Shown: positions 10,251 through 20,399 of the stretch, in pieces
Layout of the letters: every line of letters starts with the position of its first letter
Numbering within the stretch: the stretch's first letter is position 1
Origin: Spraguea lophii
Taxonomy: Eukaryota > Microsporidia > Spragueidae
NCBI GenBank assembly: GCA_001887945.1
Contig: LDOQ01000367.1
Coordinates: forward strand, 1 to 36,262
Length of the DNA: 36,262 nt
Direction: 5' to 3'
The notes under the pieces: model-generated
The model's database searches: none
Seen by the model: the letters and a program-made list of their open reading frames with translations, nothing else
Told to the model about the DNA's origin: nothing
Translations under genes and position numbers: made by a program

Positions 10251-10695
10251 ATGAGTATTAACAGTTTGATGTATAATGAATTATAATACATATCCAATCC
10301 TTGCTATGTATTCTTACCGTATAGTAATTTCAGTTAAAAGATTATTTTCAACAAAGATATAACGAATAACAATAATTTCAGCCTCTTCATTTTTTGGCCG
10401 CCTATCTTTATAACTGTAATCTTCAAAGATTGCAGATAAATTCCCGTCAAAAAGCCATAAAATTGTATAAATAAAATTTTGACCAAGAATGATTATCCAT
10501 CTAAGCAACACAAAAGTATCATTCATTTATATGCATTTCACTTACTCGAGGACATTTTCCACTATAGTAATATACGCCTTTCTTTATACAACCAGATTAA
10601 AATAAATCCATTTTATTTTTCTGAATTATTCTGTAATAATTTTTATTCATTGAGATAAAATGTAAATATTTATAATTAAAAATACTATTTATTAA
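10251..10695. other. Intergenic stretch with one doubtful short ORF
   Basis: A 70-codon minus-strand ORF with an ATG lies at 10314-10526. Its base composition is slightly richer than the surroundings, but it shows no recognisable motif, so it may be the relic of an old gene or chance. Nothing else is seen. Confidence 0.3.
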
Positions 10696-12141
10696 TTATT
10701 TAAAACTTTTAAACATTTCTTTTAATACCAATAACTCCTTAGGATTTATTTTTTGAGAAATACTATCAAATAATAATGATTTATAAACTCTATAATCTTT
10801 TTCCTTTAAAAAACTACCACCGTTTATAAGTTCATTAACTATATTTTTTAAATCTTCTATATTACCTATACCATCTTTTATTATCTTACATATCTTTTCA
10901 TCAAAATATTTACACCATTTGTTATTTATTTCCAATCTTACTAAGATATTCTTATCGTAAACATATCTAATTAAAGGTTCATTTCCTTTTAAAACCTTAC
11001 TTGCCCGTATCCATAGATTATCGTTAGTATACCTTATTACATCTTTAGATAAAACTTCTTCAAATATTTTTTTATCTCTTTTTAAAAATTCAAGCAAGCA
11101 ATCAGAAATTATTCTTACCAAAATAGATTTTAATAGAATGATTTTATCTTGAACTTCAGATGGTGTTGGAATTGATAAACATTTATCTTCTTTTATATTT
11201 TTATTTTCTTTAATATTTATATATTGTAATTGTTCTCTAAGTGAATGTATATTATTTATTTTTAAATATTTATTTTCTTTTATATTTTCCTTCCGTAACC
11301 TATATTCCAATGTGGATGTACTATTCATTTTAAAATATTTATTGTTATCTTCTTTATAAATTCTTCGTAGATTTAAAATCTTATCTCGAGAAATATCATA
11401 ATAAAATATACTTACTAAAAACATACAAAAACTTAATTCTTCAAAACTTTCTATATTCTTATTTAAAGATAAAAAATCAAATATTCTCTTCTCAATATAT
11501 TTTAATGCTTTACAAATAATCTGATAAATTTTAACGTAATCTATATTTTTTATCTTCAAACAATTGTATATTGATGTTATCAATATTTTATCTTGTAATT
11601 TATTTTTAACAAATAATAATAACTGATTTTCCAAATATACAATATATATAACGTTTGGAAGAGAAGGAATATATTTTATTGGACAATCAATAGTTTTTAT
11701 CAATCTATTTAGCTGTGTTCCCAAAGAAATAGATTTTAAATTAGTATTTGTATTGATATTTTTATAATAATTTTCATTTATAACTTTATTATTGTTGTTT
11801 TTACTATTACCTACATCTTTATTATTATTTTTATGATTGCTTTTCAATCTGTATATATCATCATATGAATTATTCTTATTATAATAAAAATCTATATTTA
11901 ATTTATTTGTATTAGATTGTGTTTCTTTCTTTGTATTAAGCTTTTTATTTCTTTTATATTTTATTTTATATATTATATGTTTATCTTTTATTTCTATAAT
12001 TCCTTCATTATCCAAATCACTTAGATACAATCTAAATATTACCTTAAATCCATTAACATCTTCTTTTCCGACTAAAATATATTCTTTTTCTATAATACGT
12101 AGAGTTTTTGTTCCAAAATATAAAACACCAGAAAATAACAT
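10696..12141 (-). CDS. Hypothetical protein, 481 aa
   Basis: I do not recognise this protein. It has no signal peptide or clear transmembrane segment and is rich in Lys, Asn and Ile. It splits into an N-terminal part (1-85), a low-complexity Asn/Lys-rich linker (about 85-140), and a helical C-terminal two-thirds. The latter is interrupted by a repetitive Lys/Asn/Glu segment (about 270-320, with IKENK-type repeats). The long open frame in 80% AT DNA and the ATG start support a real gene. It is transcribed divergently from the zinc-knuckle gene across a 308-bp gap that shows no obvious motif apart from the CACCC at the other gene's start. Confidence 0.7.
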   Translation of the reverse strand: MLFSGVLYFGTKTLRIIEKEYILVGKEDVNGFKVIFRLYLSDLDNEGIIEIKDKHIIYKIKYKRNKKLNTKKETQSNTNKLNIDFYYNKNNSYDDIYRLKSNHKNNNKDVGNSKNNNNKVINENYYKNINTNTNLKSISLGTQLNRLIKTIDCPIKYIPSLPNVIYIVYLENQLLLFVKNKLQDKILITSIYNCLKIKNIDYVKIYQIICKALKYIEKRIFDFLSLNKNIESFEELSFCMFLVSIFYYDISRDKILNLRRIYKEDNNKYFKMNSTSTLEYRLRKENIKENKYLKINNIHSLREQLQYINIKENKNIKEDKCLSIPTPSEVQDKIILLKSILVRIISDCLLEFLKRDKKIFEEVLSKDVIRYTNDNLWIRASKVLKGNEPLIRYVYDKNILVRLEINNKWCKYFDEKICKIIKDGIGNIEDLKNIVNELINGGSFLKEKDYRVYKSLLFDSISQKINPKELLVLKEMFKSFK

Positions 12142-12440
12142 GAAAGGAGAATTAAAATATAATTATCATTAAAATTAAAGGAGTGATGAACCAATGAAAT
12201 AAGATTCAAAAATACAAATTTAAATAACATTATAATATAGGATTATAATATTATGATATATTGTTATAATGTAGAATTCTAATTTTATTGAAAATATAAT
12301 TTGTTCTTTTATTTATAACCTCAATCATAAGTTTTCTCTGAAAGTATTGGTTTTAATAAAAAAATAATTTTTTATAGTTTTTCAAAGAAATAAATTTTAT
12401 TACAATCTTCAAGTATTAATAAAAAAACATTTTAAAAAAT

Positions 12441-12445
12441 CACCC
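12441..12445 (+). promoter_or_regulatory. CACCC start-proximal motif of the Air-like gene
   Basis: CACCC lies five bases before the ATG at 12450. CCC-type motifs close to the start codon are a known microsporidian expression signal and support this start. Confidence 0.6.
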
Positions 12446-12449
12446 TTAG

Positions 12450-13118
12450 ATGCAAGAAGAAGAACAACAACCAACATCTTTATTTGATTTCGTAAAACTT
12501 AAAGAAAATAAATACACAATAGATTTAAATACTAAAGAAATAGAAGAATACATCGAAACCTCAGAATACGACATCAATAAAAATTTTAAACCCACAATTT
12601 ATCACCTATTATACCATTTTACAGAACAAATAACATCTGAAAATAAATCCACAGCAGAAGACCAACAAAAAAGCAGATATTTCCAAGATACCAGATTATG
12701 TTACGAATGTGGAAAAGTAGGACATATTGAATCCAATTGTTTTAAAAGAAAAACAAAATCATGTATTTTATGTTCCAGCACAGAACATATAAAATCAGAA
12801 TGTCCACAAATAATATGTTCTAAATGTAACTTAAGTGGACATAGATATAAAGAATGTAAAGAAAGAATAGATAAAGAATATAGATTTGGAATATGCCAAC
12901 AATGTCCTAATAGACATACTAATATGGAATGTACATTACATTGGAGAAAATATATAACAGAAGGTAAAAAGAAAAGTAGTATTAAATATGCATGTAATAA
13001 TTGTTTGTCTACTGAACACTTCATTGATGATTGTACAATAAGAAAAAATAGATCATCTATTTTTTGTAAAGATTATAAATTTTATATTAGGAGAGGTAAA
13101 AGAATAAATAAAAAATAA
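12450..13118 (+). CDS. Air1/2-like zinc-knuckle protein, probable TRAMP-complex RNA-binding subunit
   Basis: The 222-aa protein carries five CCHC zinc knuckles: C84/C87/H92/C97, C105/C108/H113/C118, C123/C126/H131/C136, C149/C152/H156/C161 and C182/C185/H190/C195. The fourth is followed by LHWRKY (163-168), a feature of the Air1/Air2/ZCCHC7 family. In yeast, Air1/2 bind RNA and the poly(A) polymerase Trf4/5 within TRAMP, which marks nuclear RNAs for exosome decay. No Trf4 or Mtr4 gene is in the window. The start is supported by CACCC just upstream. A different cellular nucleic-acid-binding zinc-knuckle protein (CNBP/Gis2 type) is possible, but five knuckles and the WRxY signature favour Air. 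Confidence 0.8.
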   Translation: MQEEEQQPTSLFDFVKLKENKYTIDLNTKEIEEYIETSEYDINKNFKPTIYHLLYHFTEQITSENKSTAEDQQKSRYFQDTRLCYECGKVGHIESNCFKRKTKSCILCSSTEHIKSECPQIICSKCNLSGHRYKECKERIDKEYRFGICQQCPNRHTNMECTLHWRKYITEGKKKSSIKYACNNCLSTEHFIDDCTIRKNRSSIFCKDYKFYIRRGKRINKK

Positions 13119-13340
13119 ACAATAAGAGATAAAGATTATTAATATTTTATTTATTGATAAAGATTATAGAGAATAAAATAATATTTCATATAAATTATTA
13201 GATTATAAAATTCTGTTATTGTTTTGATTTATGAACAAAACAATCAATTATACTGTACTGTTATAAATTTAATAATGGATTTTGAAGTAAAAAATACATT
13301 TCTAAGTTTTGATCGATTATCTTCTAAATAAATTTTTTCA

Positions 13341-13433
13341 AAAAAACTTCATCGTTTATTTAATTCAACAAAGAAAAGATTAATTATTTAAAACGTTCTA
13401 TCTAAAAAACTTCATAGTTTATTTAATTCATCA
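13341..13433. repeat. Imperfect 30-bp direct repeat in intergenic DNA
   Basis: A 30-base unit beginning aaaaaacttcat occurs at 13341-13370 and 13404-13433 with two mismatches. A second short duplication, tctattaatataataataat, follows it. The rest of the 429-bp gap 13119-13547 shows nothing. Confidence 0.6.
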
Positions 13434-13547
13434 ATCTATTAATATAATAATAATTCTATTAATATAATAATAATATTATTTATAATAGTTATAACCATTT
13501 TATTACAAAATATAATATTTTTATATTTTTTACAATAAAATATATCC

Positions 13548-13844
13548 ATGTTAGAAAAAATAGATAAAGTATTTAGAAAACTTCAATTGATACAGATTGT
13601 AGAAGAACATTACGATGATGATGAAATGAAGAATATAATAGAAGATATATGTTGTATATTACAATATGATAAGAATATACAATTATCTATAGAAAATATT
13701 CTTTATGATTTTCTTTCTATGAAGAATATCGAAGTTGATGATGCTACGGTTATCAATATAGCAAATATTCTTATAAGCGTAAAAAAAGAACATGATAATG
13801 GTTCTAATGATATATATAATAGAATATGTAAAATTAATGGATAA
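13548..13844 (+). CDS. Hypothetical protein, 98 aa
   Basis: This is an unrecognised small acidic protein with no signal peptide or membrane segment. It is predicted mostly helical (KIDKVFRKLQLIQIVEEHY, then several amphipathic stretches). The ATG is preceded by tatcc. It sits between the Air-like gene (same strand) and convergent LSm7. Its length in AT-rich DNA makes chance possible but unlikely. Confidence 0.55.
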   Translation: MLEKIDKVFRKLQLIQIVEEHYDDDEMKNIIEDICCILQYDKNIQLSIENILYDFLSMKNIEVDDATVINIANILISVKKEHDNGSNDIYNRICKING

Positions 13845-14011
13845 TATTAACTAATATTAAATATTATTGGTGGTATTTTCTTTAAAATTCATTGCTTTAT
13901 TTATTTTTAAATATAAATTTTATTATTTTCTATTAAAATATTCTTAATTAAATTATCTTTTTTTTTATTTTAGTAGGATTATATTTTATTTACTTATAAA
14001 AATATTTTAAT

Positions 14012-14239
14012 TTATAATTCCATTGAGTATATAGAATTACCATAACAATATATTGTTGGACCATATATCCAATCCTTATCTTCCATCTTAGATAATACAA
14101 GATTATTAGATTTATCATATTTTATAAGTTTTCCTTTTACACTTTTTCCTCCCATAAACTTTATTGTAATATTTTTATTAAGCATATGTTCTAGGTTGTA
14201 TATAGATTCTATCTTCTTTTTATCTATGGTTTCATTCAT
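14012..14239 (-). CDS. LSM7: Sm-like protein LSm7
   Basis: The protein is 75 aa and has the Sm fold. Sm1 runs from about residue 24 (ITIKFMGGKSVKGKL) through YDKSNNLVLSK. A shortened Sm2-like end contains YCYGNSIYSMEL, where family members usually have a hydrophobic strand after RG. The N-terminal KKKIESIYNLEHML resembles the KKKESILDL start typical of LSm7, which is why I prefer LSm7 to SmG. LSm7 belongs to the LSm1-7 (mRNA decay) and LSm2-8 (U6 snRNA) rings. CACCC lies just before the ATG on the minus strand (14242-14246). It is shorter than yeast or human LSm7, as is common in reduced microsporidian proteins. Confidence 0.8.
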   Translation of the reverse strand: MNETIDKKKIESIYNLEHMLNKNITIKFMGGKSVKGKLIKYDKSNNLVLSKMEDKDWIYGPTIYCYGNSIYSMEL

Positions 14240-14241
14240 AT

Positions 14242-14246
14242 GGGTG
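14242..14246 (-). promoter_or_regulatory. CACCC start-proximal motif of LSM7
   Basis: The minus strand reads CACCC two bases before the ATG that ends at 14239, the same motif as at the eL22 and Air-like starts. Confidence 0.6.
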
Positions 14247-14475
14247 ATTAATTGTATATTTTTTATTTAATTATAATAATATATTTAATATAATAGAATA
14301 TATAAAATTATTATAATCATATTCTATTATTTTTTAGTTATAATAACATATTTATAGTTAAATATCTTTTTAATGAAATTATAATTCTTTTTACAATGTT
14401 TTAATTGCAATGGAGTGTTATAATCAATTTATATTTACTATAATTTAATATTGTTGATTTCTTAACTCGTGTGAT

Positions 14476-14542
14476 AAACTTGTACTAACTGGTTTCGTTA
14501 TATATATGCATTAATCTCATTTTACCTTATGTTCTAGAATAT
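14476..14542 (-). mobile_element. SINE core fragment (copy k)
   Basis: About 67 bp match only the internal core of the SINE (aaacttgtactaactggttt through ttaccttatgttctaga). Neither the tRNA-like head nor the tail is present. The rest of the 920-bp gap 14240-15162 is AT-rich and shows no gene. Confidence 0.7.
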
Positions 14543-15154
14543 TATAAATTTTATATAATCTATTACATTATTCTGTTATGTATTATAATGTTTTAAAATT
14601 AATATCCTTTATATTTCTCTATTTCTATCAGTTGGGTAATTCAATAATTTTGATATATTGATTCTCAAGATACTTTTGATTTTAAACTACGATTATAATA
14701 TCTTGTGTATACCATATAGCTTAAATAGTGTAGATTTGTTTAAAGCATTTTAGTTATTAATATACCATCTAAATCTATAAACATTTGTTTATTTCTAAAA
14801 TTCTTTTGTGAAAAGATTGTTATCTTAAGATATTAAGACAGTTATTATATTATAACAACTATGTTCTATTGATCCATATTTTACCTACCACTTTATATTA
14901 ATTTTTATAGGTATTGCATTAACTAGAATTTATATTTAATTTATTTTTTGCATAAATATTTTAAATACTTATGTAAAACAAATAATCATCAAAATCATCA
15001 ATTAATAAAATGGATTTATATTTTATTCAACTACATTACATTCTATAATTTAACTATTATCACATTTATTTTATACGTATAATTTTCTAAATATTCAATA
15101 ATAAAATAAATTTAAAAATTTTTTTATTCCTAAAATTTTATTTTATTTTTTTCT

Positions 15155-15159
15155 CACCC
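15155..15159 (+). promoter_or_regulatory. CACCC start-proximal motif of eL22
   Basis: CACCC lies three bases before the ATG at 15163, preceded by a T-rich tract. Confidence 0.65.
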
Positions 15160-15162
15160 TTT

Positions 15163-15504
15163 ATGTCTGAAGCAGCTGTACAAGATCAAAGCATAACATA
15201 CACTCTAGATTGTACTAAATGTACTGAACAAAGTCTTTTTTCTACTGACGACCTAAAAGAGTATTTGTTAGGAAATATTAAGTATAATGGAAAAAAAGGA
15301 CAATTAGGAAAGAAAGTTTTATTATCAAATACAGGACACGCCGTTGATGTTTTTTTTGCAAAGAAAACATCTAAGAGATATTTAAAATATCTTATAAAGA
15401 AGTTTTTAAGAGCAAAGGGATTAAGTGATTGGGTAAGACCAATAGCAGGAGATAAGCAATCTTATAAGTTTTCATTCTTTAGCAAACAGGCAGGAGAAGA
15501 ATAA
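15163..15504 (+). CDS. RPL22: Large-subunit ribosomal protein eL22
   Basis: The 113-aa protein spans the full eL22 length. Family hallmarks are YTLDCTKCTEQ near residue 13, KYNGKKGQLG (about 40-49), the basic SKRYLKYLIKKFLR segment (about 70-83) and LSDWVRPIA (about 87-95), ending in an acidic tail. It acts as a structural protein of the cytosolic 60S subunit. There is no intron. The start is fixed by the conserved N-terminus and the CACCC motif. Confidence 0.95.
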   Translation: MSEAAVQDQSITYTLDCTKCTEQSLFSTDDLKEYLLGNIKYNGKKGQLGKKVLLSNTGHAVDVFFAKKTSKRYLKYLIKKFLRAKGLSDWVRPIAGDKQSYKFSFFSKQAGEE

Positions 15505-15589
15505 AGTAGCAATTTATCTAATAATTTATTTTTAAATTTACTTTTTTTTGCTTTTTATAATAATAACATTTTAATCATAATCAAAGTGT

Positions 15590-15725
15590 TCTGTGATTGT
15601 GTCTACCATGATATAGGATTATTGGTTTATTATAATACAAGTAAACTTGTATTAACTGATTTCGCTATATATATGTAGTAATCTTATTTTACATTATGTT
15701 CCGAAGTATTATGATTTGTGTATTA
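15590..15725 (-). mobile_element. Degenerate SINE fragment (copy l)
   Basis: It matches the 3' half and core of the SINE (ctaccatg, aaacttgtattaactgattt, atgttccgaagtattatgatt) without head or tail. The remaining gap 15505-16412 has a 65-codon open stretch at 15872 that lacks an ATG start and is not annotated. Confidence 0.6.
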
Positions 15726-16251
15726 TTTTATTTCAATGAAAAAATTCATGATAAAATTTTTGTTCCGTAAATAAAATAATCCTTATTAAAGAATCAAACT
15801 TAATATTTTTATAATCACAAAAAATAAACATTAAATATTGCTGATATAAATATAACTAATGAAAAATCGATGTGTTAATTTTATCAAATTCTGTTAAATT
15901 AATAGTTGATACTCACCTATTCATATATCATAAATTTTCAGAGTTTATATACTTTCCCTTCCTTTATATTATTATTTTCATTCTTTTTGTGATGATGTAT
16001 TGTTGTTACAGTGAATATATTTTATATAAAGAAATACAAGTAAAGAAATTAACCTGGATTTATATATAATATCTTTATAATAGTTATAATCCTTTAAAAA
16101 CATTTAAACCCTAGTAACAGGTGTTTGAAAGGATTTTCCTTTTTTAATGGAAACTATATTTATATTCTACAATTTTCTTAATAATAAGTAAGTGAAAGAT
16201 ATTCTTTTTTCGGGAGGAAAACGAAATAAATATAATCATTTAAGATGTTTG

Positions 16252-16281
16252 TAAGGTAAGATGAGATTAATGCATATCTGT
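16252..16281 (+). mobile_element. 30-bp exact SINE core fragment in opposite orientation
   Basis: The 30 bases from taaggtaagatg to atatctgt are the exact reverse complement of the core of SINE copy d (the segment ending ttacctta). It is the only fragment in the window in this orientation, and it lies about 130 bp upstream of the kinase start. Confidence 0.7.
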
Positions 16282-16412
16282 AATGAATATTAGTATATAA
16301 AAATAACATGTATTACTTCTTATTATATATCTCAAAGAATTAAAATATAAAATCATATTCCCATAAATACTTCGTCTTTTTATTCTTTTAAAAGTTTTTA
16401 TTTATTTATGCA

Positions 16413-17288
16413 ATGAACAGATATAATTTTCTAGAAAAAATAGGAAATGGAACACACGGATGTGTATACCTTTTAAAAGATACTGATAATACTCTTGTTG
16501 CATGTAAAAGTATTCCTGTAAAATATAAAAAGAATGGTATGAGGGAGGTATCTATTTTAAATAAATTATCTCATAGAAGAATAATAAATTTATATGAAAT
16601 GGTAATGGAAGAAGAAAGAATGTGTTTGATAATGGAATATATAGGAAATGGATCTTTAGATATGTTAATTAATTATCATATGAGTATTAATAAAATATCT
16701 AATTTCAATATATGGAGTATATTTGCACAAATGATAGAAGGATTATCATATCTTCATAAAAAAAATATAATACACAGAGATATAAAACCCAGTAATATTT
16801 TAGTTGGAATAAAAAAAGGACCTAAAGAATATTTTTATGATATTAAAATATGTGATTTTGGTCTTTCTATATTTCTTAAAAATAAATATATCAATGATGG
16901 ATGTTTTGTAGGTACATCTTATTATATGGCACCTGAAATATGGTTAAAAGATAAATATGATTGCAAAGTGGATATGTGGTCTTTAGGTGTTGTATTATAT
17001 GAAATAGTAACATTTAAAAAACCTTTTACTGGAAGAAATAGAACAGAATTACGAGAAGATATTTTTAAAAAGGAAATAAACGAGATATCAGAATGTGAAG
17101 ATAAATTTTTAGAAAAATTAATTTTAAAAAGTCTGTGTATCAATTCAAGGATAAGTAGCATAGAATTAAGGAAAGAAGAAAAAATAAAATATTTTATAAA
17201 TTATCATAAATTGAAACAAAAGGATTTGAAAATAAAAGAATTAAAAAATAAAATAAAAGAATTAGAAGAAAAAATAAATAAAAATTAA
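16413..17288 (+). CDS. Serine/threonine protein kinase
   Basis: This 291-aa protein is a nearly complete eukaryotic kinase domain. It has the glycine loop GNGTHG (11-16), VACK with Lys32, the helix C Glu45, HRDIKPSN (121-128) with catalytic Asp123, DFG (148-150), APE (173-175) and DMWSLG (187-192). All catalytic residues are present, so it should be active. A C-terminal Lys/Glu-rich coiled coil (about 262-291) follows. The family cannot be assigned safely: the HRDIKPSN and GTSYYMAPEIW pattern fits many CAMK/NEK-like groups. The CCC motif is absent at this start. Confidence 0.9.
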   Translation: MNRYNFLEKIGNGTHGCVYLLKDTDNTLVACKSIPVKYKKNGMREVSILNKLSHRRIINLYEMVMEEERMCLIMEYIGNGSLDMLINYHMSINKISNFNIWSIFAQMIEGLSYLHKKNIIHRDIKPSNILVGIKKGPKEYFYDIKICDFGLSIFLKNKYINDGCFVGTSYYMAPEIWLKDKYDCKVDMWSLGVVLYEIVTFKKPFTGRNRTELREDIFKKEINEISECEDKFLEKLILKSLCINSRISSIELRKEEKIKYFINYHKLKQKDLKIKELKNKIKELEEKINKN

Positions 17289-17771
17289 ATTATTTAAAAT
17301 GTTTATAATAAAATATATTTATATATTAATTATGTTTTTAAATGATAGATAAAATAAATTCTAAATACTTTATAATATTTATTTTATTATTTCATTACAA
17401 TGGATGTTACCAAAGAATATAAATAACTGACTGATTCAATCTTATTATTTTTATTACAATTAATTTATATTCCTTTTCATAAATTATATTTGTAACTTTC
17501 TAATATTTCCAACCACCAATAAAATATTGTAAAATAATCAAAAACTTCCAATAGAAGTTATTAAAATTTTAAAATAAAACTTTATTTGATAAATCAAATC
17601 TCATTCAGATAAATTATATTAAAAATATTTATAAAATAACGTATATCTATTATTTTCATATATTTTTAAAATCTAAAATTATCAAATCAATGTTTTCATT
17701 TTTTTCATATTCCGATAGATTGATAAAAGCTGAAACCGCTGTTTTTTAAATACAAGAAAAAAATATAAACT
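17289..17771. other. Intergenic stretch, nothing recognised
   Basis: The 483-bp AT-rich gap between the kinase and zinc transporter genes shows no ORF, SINE or tRNA. Confidence 0.5.
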
Positions 17772-18704
17772 ATGATAAATTATGATGATACGAAAACTTG
17801 TGGCGAAAAAAATCATACTGACAGAGATATAAAGAGTATACATACAATATTATTTCTGGTATTGTTTTTTATGGTGATTGAATTTTGGGGACATTATCAT
17901 TCAAATAGTCTTTCTCTGTTAGCAGATTGTATTCATCTTTTTGTGGATATTTTGGGATTCTTGATAAGTATAATAGCACTGAAATGGACAAAGAAACCAG
18001 AAAATAATAAAATGACGTTTGGATACCATAGGATTGAAGCGATCGGTGCTTTATTTTCAATATTTTTTATTTGGGCAGCAACAGGATATCTTATAATAGA
18101 AGCTTATCAAAGATATAATAATCCACAGGCGATAAAAGAAAAAATATTTATTGGAATTTCTCTTATTGGATTCATTGTGAATGTAATATGTCTTTACTGG
18201 CTTCATAGAAACACACATAGCCATGGAAATGAAAAATCCAGCCTTAATATTCGTGCGACATATGTCCATGTGATTGGAGATGTTGTCCAATCCACCGGTG
18301 TTATTATAGCAGCTCTAATAATATTCTTCTATCCCACACTTATTATAGTAGATATAACCTGCACTATCATTTTTGCCATACTTGTTCTTATTTCCACAAT
18401 CTCCGTATTAAAAGATGTATTTTCTATTTTATCAGAATCCGTTCCAACCGGAATAAATATTTTAAATATAAAAAATGATCTTTTACATATTAAAGGTATA
18501 AAAGAAATCATAGATATAAAAGTATGGTCAATATCTGTAAATATACACGCCTGTATGACATCTATATTAGTAGAAGATGTTTTTCTTTATGAATATGAAG
18601 AATTGTTGTTAAAAGCAAAAAAAATATTAAGAAAAACATATCATATGCATTATGTAAATGTGCAAATCGAAACCAATAATACCATAGAGTTTTTTAATAT
18701 CTAA
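17772..18704 (+). CDS. CDF-family zinc transporter (ZnT/Zrc1-like)
   Basis: This is a 310-aa polytopic membrane protein of the cation diffusion facilitator family. The zinc-site motifs are H55xxxD59 in transmembrane helix 2 (SLLADCIHLFVDILGF) and H166xxxD170 in helix 5 (HVIGDVVQSTGV). These match the HD-HD tetrad of zinc transporters. FGYHRIEAIGAL (83-94) is another family signature. The His-rich loop between helices 4 and 5 is reduced to HRNTHSHG. A short cytoplasmic C-terminal domain (about 225-300) fits the CDF ferredoxin-like fold. In fungi such proteins export zinc or load it into vacuole, ER or Golgi by proton exchange. The location here is unknown. Confidence 0.92.
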   Translation: MINYDDTKTCGEKNHTDRDIKSIHTILFLVLFFMVIEFWGHYHSNSLSLLADCIHLFVDILGFLISIIALKWTKKPENNKMTFGYHRIEAIGALFSIFFIWAATGYLIIEAYQRYNNPQAIKEKIFIGISLIGFIVNVICLYWLHRNTHSHGNEKSSLNIRATYVHVIGDVVQSTGVIIAALIIFFYPTLIIVDITCTIIFAILVLISTISVLKDVFSILSESVPTGINILNIKNDLLHIKGIKEIIDIKVWSISVNIHACMTSILVEDVFLYEYEELLLKAKKILRKTYHMHYVNVQIETNNTIEFFNI

Positions 18705-18726
18705 AAATAAAATTTATAAAATAGAC

Positions 18727-18781
18727 AAAACGAAATAAAATTTTTAAAACGAAATAAAATTTTTAAAACGAAATAAAATTA
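18727..18781. repeat. Short tandem repeat, 19-bp unit, about 3 copies
   Basis: The unit aaaacgaaataaaattttt is repeated at 18727, 18746 and 18765 (the last copy incomplete), just after the zinc transporter stop. The rest of the gap 18705-19714 is highly AT-rich and shows no gene. Confidence 0.8.
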
Positions 18782-19714
18782 TATTTTTTATTTTATTTCA
18801 AATAACATTTTCATTATTATTTTAAATAACATTTTTATTGTTATCAAAACGTTTAAATCAATTGCAGCCTATCATAATTTGAGATGGAGGTTATTTATAT
18901 TCTTTAAAATATTTTCATTGAAGACGTCAATAATTTAAGATCATGAAATGTTACAATTACCCAGAATCCCTTAACAATAATTAAATTATTATTCTTAAAA
19001 TAAAATATAATTATTTTCTTTTCTTCTTTAAACATTTCTATGAATCACAATTAATTATAATAAATTATATAATCTATAGATTATTTCTATATCAAATTTT
19101 ATTTAATCACCAATAATAACGTTAAATAATAACAACCGTTAAATAATCAAAAACAAAATATACAATAAATAATAATTTTAATATAATATTTCTACACCAA
19201 TCTTAAAATATATATAATATTAAAAGAAATAGAATAACAATAATATGTATATTATATATATTATATGATTGTATACTATTATATTAAAATAATATTTGTT
19301 TAATTCTTTTAAAAAGAATTTTATATCAACACAACTATTTTTACATCATGATAAATATTCAAAATCTATAGAAAAATCTATATAAAAACATAAACGTATA
19401 ATAGAGATAAAATAGAAGATAAAATATAAAATAAAATATAAAATAAAAAATATATATTATAATATTAGAAAAATATAAATCAAATAATCTTAATAAACCA
19501 AATATTACAATCGTAAGGTTTTAACAATAAACGAGTAAATGATTTTATTACCTTCTAATACAAAACAAAAAAATAAATATTACAAAACATAAACTAAGAC
19601 CACATAAACCTTCTATAAACTTCTATAAATCTTTTTTTATAAACAAATAAATAAACTTTTATAATTAAATAAATAATCATTTAAAAAAACTAAAATAAAC
19701 ATTTATTTTACATT

Positions 19715-19963
19715 TTATTTCTTTTCACCTTCTTTTTCTTTATCATTTTTATTTTCCGTTTGTTGTGGAATTGGCTGTCCTGCTGTATTTACTATAATAA
19801 CCTGCCCTGTATTAGGATCTCTATAACTTTGTTTATTATCCCCTGTATCTAATATCATTTTAAATATAAATACTAATAATGCTATTACTATCAATATAAC
19901 AACCATTATTATCCAAAACATAAATGTAGAAAACATATTTTTAATACTCTCAAAAAATTCCAT
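19715..19963 (-). CDS. Small single-pass membrane protein, 82 aa
   Basis: The protein is unrecognised. A hydrophobic helix spans about residues 13-36. A polar segment with DPNTGQVIIVNTAGQPIP (about 49-66) and a charged Lys/Glu-rich tail follow. The helix is too long for a typical cleaved signal, so a tail-out membrane anchor is likely. The amino-acid composition is unlike random AT-rich translation (Gly, Pro, Gln, Thr clusters), which supports a real gene. Confidence 0.6.
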   Translation of the reverse strand: MEFFESIKNMFSTFMFWIIMVVILIVIALLVFIFKMILDTGDNKQSYRDPNTGQVIIVNTAGQPIPQQTENKNDKEKEGEKK

Positions 19964-20394
19964 AAAAATAATAAAATATTTTTTATAAAAAAAAATAAAA
20001 AATATTAAATAACAAATAATATTTGAAAAATTAAAGTATCAAGGACATTTGAAAGGTAGAGTATCAGAATTGATAAATCATTAAATAAATTATATTATTA
20101 TTATAATATTATAAGTGTGATGATTGTGTATAATTATTATATTTGTGATAATTGAATATTGTAGGATGTAATAATAAACTATAATACTTATAAATCATAA
20201 TAATGATGAATATAAAACAGTATTATAAATATTAATATCTATAATACTAATATTTATAATACCAATACTAACACTCATAATAATACTAACACATATAACT
20301 ATAACTATAACCCACCAATACCTATAACACTCATATTAATATATTTAATTTACTTTAATAATAATAATTTTATTTTTTAAAAATATATTTTTAT
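19964..20394. other. Divergent intergenic region with degenerate AT-rich repeats
   Basis: The gap between the membrane protein and the bZIP gene holds loosely repeated ataatacta/taacac-type motifs around 20220-20330 and no ORF. Confidence 0.5.
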
Positions 20395-20397
20395 CCC
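20395..20397 (+). promoter_or_regulatory. CCC start-proximal motif of the bZIP gene
   Basis: ttatcccttATG: CCC lies three bases before the ATG at 20400. Confidence 0.55.
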
Positions 20398-20399
20398 TT

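Noticed and set aside
10064..10297. 77-codon minus-strand ORF with ATG
   Set aside because: Most of it is SINE copy f sequence, including the B and A boxes.
15872..16069. 65-codon hydrophobic open frame
   Set aside because: It opens with GTG, has no ATG near the start, and its hydrophobicity is what random AT-rich sequence gives.
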